Origin: CABRXV01 sp900754955
GTDB taxonomy: Bacteria; Actinomycetota; Coriobacteriia; Coriobacteriales; Eggerthellaceae
Direction of reading: 5' to 3'
Length of the DNA: 15,215 nucleotides
Assembly: GCA_902475005.1 (NCBI GenBank)
Contig: CABRXV010000045.1
Coordinates: forward strand, 1-15,215
The position numbers were made by a program, and so were the translations under genes. Shown here in pieces: positions 7,523 to 14,182 of this stretch. Every line of letters starts with the position of its first letter. Positions within the stretch are counted from its first letter, which is position 1. A model generated the notes under the pieces. It was not told the origin of the DNA. It worked only from the letters and a program-made list of their open reading frames with translations, and searched no databases.

Positions 7523-7551
7523 CGGGCGGCACGCGGCAGGCGCGCCGCCCG
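7523..7551 (-). promoter_or_regulatory. Intercistronic stem-loop between DUF1097 gene and flavoprotein gene
   Basis: Perfect arms CGGGCGGC / GCCGCCCG, extendable by further GC pairs across one mismatch, lie in the 99-bp gap between the two minus-strand genes. No T run follows on the minus strand, so it is unlikely to end transcription. It may act as an RNA processing or stability element. Confidence 0.4.
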
Positions 7552-7574
7552 ATGCGGATTGCGGAAGGCGGCTT

Positions 7575-8105
7575 CTACGCCTGCGGGGTCTCTTCGGGCT
7601 TGATGCCGGCGAGCTTGGCGGCCAGGGCGCCCGACTGCACGAACAGCGTGGCGCACACGATGCCCACGGCGAGCGAGATCACTGCGACGAGCAGGTTCTC
7701 GCCGTTCGCCGCGAAGCAGCACACCATGCCAGCGAACGCCATGGGGCAGCGACCGATCGACGTGGCGAGAAAGCCGCCCGTGATGCCCTGGAGCACCACG
7801 GTCATGATGCAGGTGGCGATGCCGAAGGCGAGGGGAAGCCCAGTGGCGCCCACCATGAGGTTCACGAGCTGGAAGGTGCACCAGCCGCACAGCAGGCCGA
7901 ACCAGACGTTGCCGATGTGCGGCACCACGTCAGACCACTTGCCGCCGAACATGAACACGAGCGGCAGCACGATGAAGCAGGCCCAGTACAGCGGCTGCTG
8001 CACGAAGCCGAGCGCGTTGAGCAGGGCGTACACGCCGATGAGGATGCCCGATCCGATGCCGACGAGCACGGCGTGCCAGAGGTTCTTCTTGAGTTCCTTG
8101 TTCAT
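7575..8105 (-). CDS. DUF1097 family membrane protein
   Basis: This 176-residue hydrophobic protein has about five membrane segments after a short charged N-terminus (MNKELKKN). Its size and the C-terminal pattern SLAVGIVCATLFVQSGALAAKLAG resemble DUF1097 proteins such as E. coli YcdZ, which have a matching SLALG...SG.. ending. Biochemical function is not established for the family; transport or membrane support is sometimes assumed. The start at 8105 follows AAAGGA at proper spacing; a longer frame to 8159 lacks such a site. It lies between the hydrolase and flavoprotein genes on the same strand (gaps 166 and 99 bp). A role in moving the substrate or product of those enzymes is an inference from position only. 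Confidence 0.85.
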   Translation of the reverse strand: MNKELKKNLWHAVLVGIGSGILIGVYALLNALGFVQQPLYWACFIVLPLVFMFGGKWSDVVPHIGNVWFGLLCGWCTFQLVNLMVGATGLPLAFGIATCIMTVVLQGITGGFLATSIGRCPMAFAGMVCCFAANGENLLVAVISLAVGIVCATLFVQSGALAAKLAGIKPEETPQA

Positions 8106-8271
8106 GGGAATGTCCTTTTCTCGAAACGGAACGCAGATGAAACGCCGGGATGGTTGCATTGCGATCGCATGAGGGCGCAGCTATCCCCGACGATGCGGTT
8201 CCGCGATCGTTCAAATGATTGTCAGGATGTGCTTTTTCGCGCCGCAACGAGGACGGCGCCTTGTGGATCGG

Positions 8272-9114
8272 TTAGGCGACGGGGTGGACGAACAGCCCTT
8301 CCTCGTCGGTTGCGACGTTATCGAAGCGATCGCGCATCGTCACGTCGTGGGTGAGCACGAGGCGTGACGCGTCGCCGTCAAGGGTGTCGGCGATCCAGCG
8401 GTACGTCTCGAACACCTTACGTGCGGAGCCGGAGCGCCCGAGCGTGGGCGCGAGGAAGCCGGTCCATTCGCCTGCGCCGAAGATGTTGGCGGGGCGGCAG
8501 GCCACGTCGCCGCCGATGATGCAGGTGCCGCGTGCGGTGTCGACCACGACGATCTGCTCGGCGACCGAGTGGCATTCGTAGGCGACGTGCAGGCTGATGC
8601 CGGGGCGGAAGTTCACCACATCGCCGTTGAACAGGGTTACGCGGCCTTCGTCGATGAGAGCGCGAATGGGCGGGTAGTCGCTTGCCATCGCAGCGGGGAT
8701 GGTGAGCTGAGCGTAGCGGGGGTCGGCCGCCATGGCTTCCCACGCCTCGAACTCCTTCTGTTGGATGTAGAACTGCGCGTTCTTGAATTGGAGCATACCG
8801 CCGATGTGATCGAGATGCGCGTGCGTGAGGATGACGGTGTCGATGTCGTCGGGTGTCACGCCCACCTGTGCGAGCGCCCACACGACGCCCTTGCAAGTGT
8901 CGATGAGCTCGCTCCACAGTGCGTCCTTGGCGGGGTCCTCGGTGTCGACGCCGGTGTCGACGAGGATTTTCTCGCCGTTCTCGCCTTCGAGCAGCGTGAC
9001 GGAGTGGATGTTATTCTCGGACTCGCCGGGATGCGGGTTGCCGATTTCGCCGTAGAGCACCTCAGTGCCCCATGGGCCGATGCCGTACTCGATGTTCGTG
9101 ATCTTGTACTTCAT
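8272..9114 (-). CDS. Metallo-beta-lactamase-fold hydrolase (lactonase-like)
   Basis: The 280-residue protein has the complete set of MBL-fold metal ligands. These are THAHLDHIGG (H98, H100, D102, H103), ECHS with H182, GGD with the bridging D203, and LTHD with H256. Spacing and length fit the N-acyl-homoserine-lactonase-like branch of the superfamily, cytoplasmic di-zinc hydrolases of lactones or esters. There is no signal peptide. The start at 9114 (MKYKITNIEYG) has AAGGGG immediately upstream; the in-frame extension to 9231 is arginine-rich and looks like untranslated sequence. It is divergent from the LuxR regulator and shares its operator region. It could hydrolyse a lactone or ester form of the pathway substrate, or a signal molecule; the sequence does not decide. 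Confidence 0.92.
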   Translation of the reverse strand: MKYKITNIEYGIGPWGTEVLYGEIGNPHPGESENNIHSVTLLEGENGEKILVDTGVDTEDPAKDALWSELIDTCKGVVWALAQVGVTPDDIDTVILTHAHLDHIGGMLQFKNAQFYIQQKEFEAWEAMAADPRYAQLTIPAAMASDYPPIRALIDEGRVTLFNGDVVNFRPGISLHVAYECHSVAEQIVVVDTARGTCIIGGDVACRPANIFGAGEWTGFLAPTLGRSGSARKVFETYRWIADTLDGDASRLVLTHDVTMRDRFDNVATDEEGLFVHPVA

Positions 9115-9221
9115 GTTTCCCCTTCCCCTGGTCCGAAGCCGAGGTGCGCGCCGACGGCGTGAGATGCCGCATTCACCGCCTCGTTCTTCGGGACGGGCGA
9201 GCCTGCGCGCGCCCTGTTGAC

Positions 9222-9250
9222 AGTATCCCACTGCGAACGGCGTTGTTCCA
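9222..9250 (-). promoter_or_regulatory. Candidate promoter for the hydrolase gene
   Basis: On the minus strand TGGAAC (9250-9245) and GATACT (9227-9222) are separated by 17 bp; each matches the consensus at about four of six positions. The predicted leader to the ATG at 9114 is roughly 100 nt. The operator block at 9294-9339 lies upstream of this promoter too. Confidence 0.3.
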
Positions 9251-9293
9251 GCCGCGAGCGGTTGAGTAGGTTGTATCGCGGCGTACCTCGAAA

Positions 9294-9339
9294 GCGGTGC
9301 ATGAAAGGACTGATGCCGCTCATACAGCCTGCATGAAAA
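9294..9339. promoter_or_regulatory. Bipartite operator block, copy B (hydrolase/LuxR intergenic region)
   Basis: GCGGTGCATGAA (9294-9305), 13 unconserved bases, then a 21-bp imperfect palindrome at 9319-9339 ending TCATACAGCCTGCATGAAAA. It matches the block at 1817-1862 (opposite strand) with identical internal spacing, while the intervening and flanking bases differ. TGCATGAAA occurs twice here, 32 bp apart, about three helical turns. The centre of the 21-mer is roughly 80 bp upstream of the predicted LuxR transcription start, fitting an upstream activator site. Confidence 0.75.
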
Positions 9340-9396
9340 CGGCGATCATCAGGGTGTATGCGTGTGGGGGTGTCATCGGGCGCTGTGCGGGCGCAT

Positions 9397-9402
9397 TATA
9401 AT
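9397..9402 (+). promoter_or_regulatory. -10 box of the LuxR regulator gene (TATAAT)
   Basis: A perfect TATAAT sits 57 bp downstream of the operator 21-mer. At 17-bp spacing the -35 (CATCGG, 9374-9379) is poor, consistent with activator dependence. Transcription would begin near 9409. That excludes the in-frame ATG at 9358 and supports the GTG at 9439 as the start. Confidence 0.6.
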
Positions 9403-9438
9403 GGCGTCGGCAAAAAGACGAAGGGGGAGGGGTCTGCC

Positions 9439-11295
9439 GTGGGGGCGTGGTTTGATCGGGAAGCGTATCGGCGCATCGGGGTTCTCAGGCTCGGGGTCGT
9501 CGTGTTCGGGTTCGCGCTCTACTGGTCCTACATCTTCCTCGTGTACTTCGGGCCTGTGACGTTCGTCGGTGCGCCGGCGGACGATCTCAACAACCAGCTG
9601 TTCCGCGTGTTCGGCCATGCGGGTGCGGGCGTGTTCATGCTGGCGGCCTGGCGCTTCGGGCTGCCCAAGGGTCAGGTGCTCCGTGCGTTCGACTGGGCGA
9701 TGGCGATCGCGGCGCCGCTCTTTGTGGTGGCCACGTCGCTCTACGCTCAGGGCGTCATCGGTCCCGCACTCACGTGCGCGGCCTGGTTCGTCACGGGCCT
9801 CACGGCGGGACATGCGCTGTTCGCCACCACGGCTGTGCTCGTGCGCTTCGGTACGGGGCTCGCGGCCTTCGCCTGCATCGCGTCCACGGCGCTCGCGGCG
9901 CTCGTGTACTGTGTGGTGAATGCGCTCGGGTTCGTCTCGCTCGTGCTGGTGTCTCCCATGATCACGCTTTCGATCGCCTGCGCGGTGATCCTGCTGCGCG
10001 ACATCAATGCGGGTCTCGATGCCGACGCCATTCCGATGGTATTCGACGGCACGCGGTCGAATGAGGAAGAGACGGAGGATGCGGAAGAGGCGGAAGGCGC
10101 GTCCTTCTCCGCATTGGGTTCGGCTGCGGGGGAGACGGCTTCCGCTGCGGAGGGGGCGGCATGTTCGCAGAGCGTGCGGGGCGCATCGGCTGGGGAGGCT
10201 GCCGGTGCCGATGCGGCTTCTGCCGCAGAGGGCGTCGCCGTTGCGGGAGCCGACGACGCCGATCGCGCGAGCATCGAAGGTATAGATGCGAACGCGGATG
10301 CAGGTACGGCTGGCGCTTCCCGCAGCATTCGCGACGGTGCACGCTCCCTTCCGGGAAAGAGCCTCGCGCGCATGCTGCGCGTGATGAACGCCAACGCGTT
10401 GTTTCACGGCTTGATATCGGGCACCGTCAACTGCATCGTGCTGACGACGCTCTCGGCGACGACGCCGTTTGCCTGGGCGATGTTCGCTGCCTTCGTGGCG
10501 TCGTGTCTCATCATGTGCCTGCTGCTCAGGTGGTTCTCGAACGTCATGAGCCTGCAGACGCTCGCGCTTCCCGTATCGGGCACGATTGCGGTTGCGGCGC
10601 TGCTGCTGCTCGGGTTCACGGACGGCGCGGCGCGGCTTGCCTGCGCGGCGGTGCTCGTGGTGTGCTTCACCGTGCACGATATCGTGAACATCGTGCGTCT
10701 GGTGGATACGGTGCTTCACGAGCGTCTTTCCACGGTGAAGACCTGCGGTTCGCGGCGCTGCTTCAACTCGCTCGGCGTGGCGGCGGGCTGGCTTGTCGGC
10801 TGGGCGGTGCTGCCCGTCGTGCTCGTCGACGATGCGGTGGTGCTGCCGATCTCAGCGGCGCTCGCGTTTCTGCTCGTGATGCTTCTCGCCTCGCAGTCGA
10901 TCTGCAACATCGCGTTCCCCGTGCAGCCGTATGCGCCCGAGGTGGGCGACGAGCTCGGGATCGATGCGTCCTCGCCCGCGCGCGGCGCCGTCGCGGCGGT
11001 GGGCGCAAGTGCTGGGGCGGATGCGCGCGAGGGGGCGCTGTCCGACAAGATGGTGTCCGAGCGCGCGCTTGCGACGCTCGCCCAGCGCTACAAAATCTCC
11101 GAACGCGAACTCGACGTGCTCGCGCCGCTCGTGCGCGGTCGCTCCGCCCAGCGCATTGCCGATGAGCTCTTCCTCTCCAAGAACACGGTGCGCACGCACA
11201 TCTATCACATCTACGCGAAGATGGGGCTCCACACCCAGCAGGACGTCATCGACAAGTTCGAGAAGGAGTGCGAGCGCACGCGTCGCGTCGGGTAG
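9439..11295 (+). CDS. Membrane-integral LuxR-type transcriptional regulator
   Basis: The 618-residue protein has two sets of hydrophobic segments, about 12 in all, and a C-terminal LuxR/GerE helix-turn-helix at about 551-612. The hallmark stretches are YKISERELDVLAPLVRGRS, IADELFLSKNTVRTHIYHIYAKMG and a final QDVIDKFE. Such proteins sense a ligand or membrane state and bind DNA from the membrane. They are a large family in Eggerthella-type bacteria, where each often sits beside the enzyme locus it controls. Two features lengthen it: an acidic, Ala/Gly-rich linker at about 194-307 between the membrane halves and a flexible linker at about 494-545 before the HTH. The GTG start at 9439 is preferred for GGGGGAGG eight bases upstream and a TATAAT box that excludes the ATG at 9358. 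It is divergent from the hydrolase gene. Confidence 0.92.
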   Translation: MGAWFDREAYRRIGVLRLGVVVFGFALYWSYIFLVYFGPVTFVGAPADDLNNQLFRVFGHAGAGVFMLAAWRFGLPKGQVLRAFDWAMAIAAPLFVVATSLYAQGVIGPALTCAAWFVTGLTAGHALFATTAVLVRFGTGLAAFACIASTALAALVYCVVNALGFVSLVLVSPMITLSIACAVILLRDINAGLDADAIPMVFDGTRSNEEETEDAEEAEGASFSALGSAAGETASAAEGAACSQSVRGASAGEAAGADAASAAEGVAVAGADDADRASIEGIDANADAGTAGASRSIRDGARSLPGKSLARMLRVMNANALFHGLISGTVNCIVLTTLSATTPFAWAMFAAFVASCLIMCLLLRWFSNVMSLQTLALPVSGTIAVAALLLLGFTDGAARLACAAVLVVCFTVHDIVNIVRLVDTVLHERLSTVKTCGSRRCFNSLGVAAGWLVGWAVLPVVLVDDAVVLPISAALAFLLVMLLASQSICNIAFPVQPYAPEVGDELGIDASSPARGAVAAVGASAGADAREGALSDKMVSERALATLAQRYKISERELDVLAPLVRGRSAQRIADELFLSKNTVRTHIYHIYAKMGLHTQQDVIDKFEKECERTRRVG

Positions 11296-11348
11296 CGAGG
11301 CGACGAACGTCGCTGCGCGAACTCCGCGCACCGTCGCGCTGAACGGGG

Positions 11349-11540
11349 AGGCCGAGAAGCGGCGATTCCGTCCACTTTCGCGAAATTCCGGTCTCGTTTC
11401 GCCCTTCTCGGCCCCGTTCGTGCCAAATCAGGCCGAGAAGGGCGGTTTGAGACCACAACGCCCTCTTCTGCGCCGAGAAGCGCCTTTTCAGACCAGGTTT
11501 TCCGAGAAGTGGACGGAAAACGCGCTTCTCGGCTTTCCGC
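11349..11540. repeat. Dispersed palindromic repeat, copy 2 (full length)
   Basis: This is the direct-orientation counterpart of the sequence at 1-125. Structure: arms at 11390-11413 and 11431-11454 form a long hairpin (the inner 14 bp, CGCCCTTCTCGGCC / GGCCGAGAAGGGCG, are perfect) around a 17-base loop. Arms GCCGAGAAGCGC (11472-11483) and GCGCTTCTCGGC (11522-11533) form a second. CCGTCCACTT (11368-11377) also pairs with AAGTGGACGG (11506-11515), so alternative folds are possible. No gene is seen in 11296-11623; the repeat and a terminator fill it. Confidence 0.85.
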
Positions 11541-11565
11541 TCACGCGCCCCCAGCCCCAACGCAG

Positions 11566-11590
11566 AAAGGCCCGCCGAAGCGGGCCTTTT
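11566..11590. terminator. Bidirectional intrinsic terminator between LuxR gene and rpmB
   Basis: AAAGGCCCGC and GCGGGCCTTT form a perfect 10-bp stem around CGAA, giving short T runs in both directions. It serves rpmB, which ends 34 bases to the right on the minus strand, and probably the plus-strand regulator transcript as well. Confidence 0.8.
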
Positions 11591-11623
11591 CGAAGCATCT
11601 GGAGATGAACGGTCTGCGGTAGA

Positions 11624-11815
11624 TTACGCGCGCTCGACCTTGCCGGACTTCATGCAGTTGGTGCACACGTTCGCCTTGCGGACGCGGCCCTTGCTGTCCT
11701 TGATCGTCACCTTCTGGATGTTCGGACGGAACCAGCGGTTGGTCACACGGTGGGAGTGGCTGATGCTACGACCAGCAACAGGCTTCTTACCGCAAATTTC
11801 GCAAATCTTAGACAT
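11624..11815 (-). CDS. rpmB: 50S ribosomal protein L28
   Basis: This 63-residue basic protein is the zinc-binding form of L28. CEIC (C5, C8) and CTNC (C51, C54) supply the metal ligands, with SISHSHRVTNRWFRPNIQ and the KVTIKDSKGR stretch typical of the family. It is part of the large ribosomal subunit. The start MSKICEICG at 11815 follows GGAG at a 9-base distance; the in-frame extension to 11836 includes that ribosome-binding site and is rejected. It is transcribed alone, divergently from the asp23-like gene, from a promoter with TTGCAC and TATTGT boxes, and ends at a strong terminator. It marks the return to conserved chromosome. Confidence 0.98.
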   Translation of the reverse strand: MSKICEICGKKPVAGRSISHSHRVTNRWFRPNIQKVTIKDSKGRVRKANVCTNCMKSGKVERA

Positions 11816-11872
11816 TCGTATCAACTCCATCAACATTCGGCTTTGAACCGTTTAGGACAAAAAAGCCCTAAT

Positions 11873-11902
11873 ACAATAGCACAGCCCCGCTGCAGCGTGC
11901 AA
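11873..11902 (-). promoter_or_regulatory. Promoter of rpmB
   Basis: On the minus strand TTGCAC (11902-11897) and TATTGT (11878-11873) are 18 bp apart, good matches to housekeeping -35 and -10 boxes. The leader is about 50 nt. Confidence 0.6.
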
Positions 11903-11976
11903 GAACTATTTCAGCGTTTTGCGAAAACCCAGCAGGGCGGCATAAGGGGCTGCCGACGTTTCGCGCGGCGGTGCGG

Positions 11977-11982
11977 TATACT
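11977..11982 (+). promoter_or_regulatory. Candidate -10 box for the asp23-like/DAK2/recG operon (TATACT)
   Basis: TATACT lies 79 bp before the ATG at 12062. A -35 box is not evident at the usual spacing (GACGTT at 11955-11960 is the nearest). The area is otherwise free of genes. Confidence 0.45.
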
Positions 11983-12061
11983 CTACTCCATGTACGCAGA
12001 CTCGACCGTATGCGGTTCGTATGCAGGCAACGCGCTCAGTCGCGCATGAGAAAGGAGACCC

Positions 12062-12409
12062 ATGAGCACCGCAATTCCCGGCAATCTTCACGTCGCCAAC
12101 GACGTATTGGCCGATATCGTGGGAAACGCCGCCATGGAGTGCTACGGCGTGGTGGGCATGACGGCGCCCAACGTAGCCGACGGCATCGCCAAGATCCTTC
12201 CGGCGTCGCGGCTTCGTCGCGGCGTGGTGGTCGATGCGACCGACAAGGGCATCCACGTCGACCTGTACGTGATCATCGAGTACGGCACCAACATCTCGAC
12301 GGTCTCGCAGAACCTCGTCGATCAGGTGAGCTTCGCGCTCAAGGAGTACGCCCGCGTGCCGCTCGACGGCGTCGAGGTGCACGTGGAAGACGTCAAAGTG
12401 CGTCGCTAG
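12062..12409 (+). CDS. Asp23/Gls24 family protein (YloU-like)
   Basis: This 115-residue soluble protein has the Asp23/Gls24 pattern. HVANDVLADIVGNAAMECYGVVGM at the start is followed by GVVVDATDKGIHVDLYVIIEYG and VSQNLVDQVSFALKE, ending in GVEVHVEDVKV. The family is linked to envelope stress in Firmicutes, and single-domain YloU-like members lie next to the DAK2 kinase gene. The start has the strong site AAAGGAG directly upstream. The gene after it encodes the DAK2 protein, 74 bp away. Its molecular role is not established in actinobacteria. Confidence 0.95.
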   Translation: MSTAIPGNLHVANDVLADIVGNAAMECYGVVGMTAPNVADGIAKILPASRLRRGVVVDATDKGIHVDLYVIIEYGTNISTVSQNLVDQVSFALKEYARVPLDGVEVHVEDVKVRR

Positions 12410-12421
12410 CTGTATGAACGG

Positions 12422-12459
12422 ACGGCCGCGCGCGGGGCGCGCTGCTTCCGTGCGGCCGT
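12422..12459 (+). promoter_or_regulatory. Stem-loop between the asp23-like and DAK2 genes
   Basis: The arms ACGGCCGC and GCGGCCGT form an 8-bp perfect stem around a GC-rich 22-base loop, just before the AAGGAG ribosome-binding site of the DAK2 gene. No T run follows, so attenuation or RNA processing is more likely than termination. Confidence 0.4.
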
Positions 12460-12483
12460 ATTTGAAGGAGAATTCGATTCGTC

Positions 12484-14115
12484 ATGTCAACCCAGTACAC
12501 ATCCAATGACGTCCTGAACGCCGTCGCCGCGGCCTGCAAGGTGCTCGGCGAGCGCAAGGAGGAGATCAACCGCCTCAACGTGTTCCCCGTGCCCGACGGC
12601 GATACGGGCACGAACATGTCGCTCACCATCGAGAGCGTGGTGACCAACGTCGCCCGCCTTCCCATCGGCGCGAGCGGCGCCGACATCCGCAAGGCCATCA
12701 CCACCGGCGCGCTCATGGGTGCGCGCGGCAACTCCGGTGTTATCACCTCCCAGATCCTGCGCGGTCTGTGCGAGGGCAGTGCGCACGTCGAGACGCTCGA
12801 CGCCAAGGCGATCGACACGGCGCTCGACAAGGCCGTGGAGGTTGCCTTCCAAGCGGTGCGCAAGCCGGTCGAGGGCACGATCCTCACGGTGTTGCGCGAT
12901 GCGGCGAAGGCGGCGCACGACGCGCGCAAGGCGAAGCTTTCCTGCGAGGAGGCGCTCGACGCCGTGGTGTCCGAGGCCTACGCCTCGGTGCGCCGCACGC
13001 CCGATTTGCTGCCCGTGCTCAAGGAGAACGGCGTGGTGGACGCCGGCGGCTTCGGCCTCGCCATCCTGTTCGACGCGTTCGTGGCGGCGCTCACGGGGCG
13101 CGCGGGCGCCCTCGGCGACGAGCTCGCCTTCGCCCGCACGGCCGCTCCCAAGGTCGAGATCGAGCAGATCAACGACTGGGAGGGCTCGCGCTTCCGCTAC
13201 TGCAACGAGTTCCTCGTCGACTCCGACACGCTCGATCCCGAAGCGGCGCTCGAGTTCCTCGCCACCATGGGCGACTGCGAGCTGTGCGTGGGCAGCGTGC
13301 CGAAGTTCAAGGTGCACGTGCACTCCAACCACCCCGACCAGGTGCTCGCGTACTTCCTCGAGCGCGGCCAGATCTCCGAGGTGTTCATTCACAACATGCA
13401 GCTGCAGTCGGCTGAGCGCACCGAGAAGCTCGCGGCCGAGCAGGAGGCCGAACGCAAGCCGATCGGCTTCGTGGCGGTGGCGGCCGGCGACGGCAACGCC
13501 GAGATCCTCACGAGCCTCGGCGTGGACGTGGTCGTCTCGGGCGGTCAGACCATGAACCCCTCTACGAAGGACCTGCTCGATGCGGTGGGGAAGGTGAACG
13601 CCGATGCGGTGATCATCCTGCCGAACAACTCGAACATCATCATGGCCGCCCAGAGCGCGTGCGAGCTCGCCGCGATTCCCTGCGGCGTCGTGCCGACCAA
13701 GTCGGTCCCGCAGGCGTTCGCCGCGCTGTTCGCGGTCGATCAGGAGGCATCGCTTGACGATAACGTCGAGGAGATGACGGAGGCGGCGCGCGCCGTGAAG
13801 ACGGGCGAGATCACCACCGCCATCAAGGACTCCAAGGACGCGCACGACAACCCGATTCGCGAGGGAGACGTCATCGGCATCGCCGACGGCTCCATCGAGG
13901 CGGTAGGCAGCTCGGTGGAGGACGTGGCCATGAAGCTCCTCGCGGTGATGGAGACCGACGAAGCCGACACGCTCACGCTGCTTGCAGGCGCTGATTATGA
14001 CGACGCCGCGCTCGACGCGCTCGTGGAGGCGATCGAGGAGGTCTACGACGACGTCGAGATCGACGCGCATCGCGGCGGCCAGCCGCTCTACCCCCTCATC
14101 CTGTCGGTCGAGTAG
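12484..14115 (+). CDS. DAK2 domain protein, fatty-acid kinase catalytic subunit-like (FakA/YloV)
   Basis: The 543-residue protein has the FakA layout. An N-terminal DAK2 nucleotide-binding domain carries NVFPVPDGDTGTNMS (D38, D40, N44 for Mg-ATP) and GARGNSGVITSQILRG (from residue 79), then KENGVVDAGGFG near 180-190. A middle domain includes VHVHSNHPDQVLAYF near 277-291, and a C-terminal domain follows. In Firmicutes FakA phosphorylates fatty acids held by FakB for phospholipid synthesis; no FakB gene is in view. The length is as expected. AAGGAG precedes the ATG by an unusually long 13 bases; no better start is visible. It is in an operon with the asp23-like gene and recG. Confidence 0.94.
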   Translation: MSTQYTSNDVLNAVAAACKVLGERKEEINRLNVFPVPDGDTGTNMSLTIESVVTNVARLPIGASGADIRKAITTGALMGARGNSGVITSQILRGLCEGSAHVETLDAKAIDTALDKAVEVAFQAVRKPVEGTILTVLRDAAKAAHDARKAKLSCEEALDAVVSEAYASVRRTPDLLPVLKENGVVDAGGFGLAILFDAFVAALTGRAGALGDELAFARTAAPKVEIEQINDWEGSRFRYCNEFLVDSDTLDPEAALEFLATMGDCELCVGSVPKFKVHVHSNHPDQVLAYFLERGQISEVFIHNMQLQSAERTEKLAAEQEAERKPIGFVAVAAGDGNAEILTSLGVDVVVSGGQTMNPSTKDLLDAVGKVNADAVIILPNNSNIIMAAQSACELAAIPCGVVPTKSVPQAFAALFAVDQEASLDDNVEEMTEAARAVKTGEITTAIKDSKDAHDNPIREGDVIGIADGSIEAVGSSVEDVAMKLLAVMETDEADTLTLLAGADYDDAALDALVEAIEEVYDDVEIDAHRGGQPLYPLILSVE

Positions 14116-14154
14116 ACGTCCCTTGACGGCGGGAAAGCAGAGAAAACCTGAACG

Positions 14155-14176
14155 AGGCGGGGCTGCGGCCCCGCCT
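14155..14176 (+). promoter_or_regulatory. Stem-loop immediately upstream of recG start
   Basis: AGGCGGGGC and GCCCCGCCT form a perfect 9-bp stem around TGCG, ending six bases before the recG ATG. No T run follows. It occupies the place where a ribosome-binding site should be and no other purine-rich site is visible, so recG translation may be limited or coupled to the upstream gene. Confidence 0.5.
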
Positions 14177-14182
14177 GATCGT

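Noticed and set aside
5220..8354. Plus-strand open frame of 1044 codons antisense to the flavoprotein and DUF1097 genes
   Set aside because: Its content (His/Val/Leu/Arg/Gly/Ala-rich, no family motif) is the usual antisense shadow of GC-rich coding DNA, and the minus-strand frames carry clear family motifs.
9213..9245. TTGACA at about 9217-9222 as a plus-strand -35 box for the LuxR gene
   Set aside because: No -10 box lies at 16-18 bp downstream and a better TATAAT is found at 9397.
10931..11608. Plus-strand frame running from the regulator's 3' end through the repeat, with recurring EK-FRP-like peptides
   Set aside because: The peptide repetition mirrors the DNA palindromes, the frame overlaps the HTH coding region out of frame, and no ribosome-binding site is seen.
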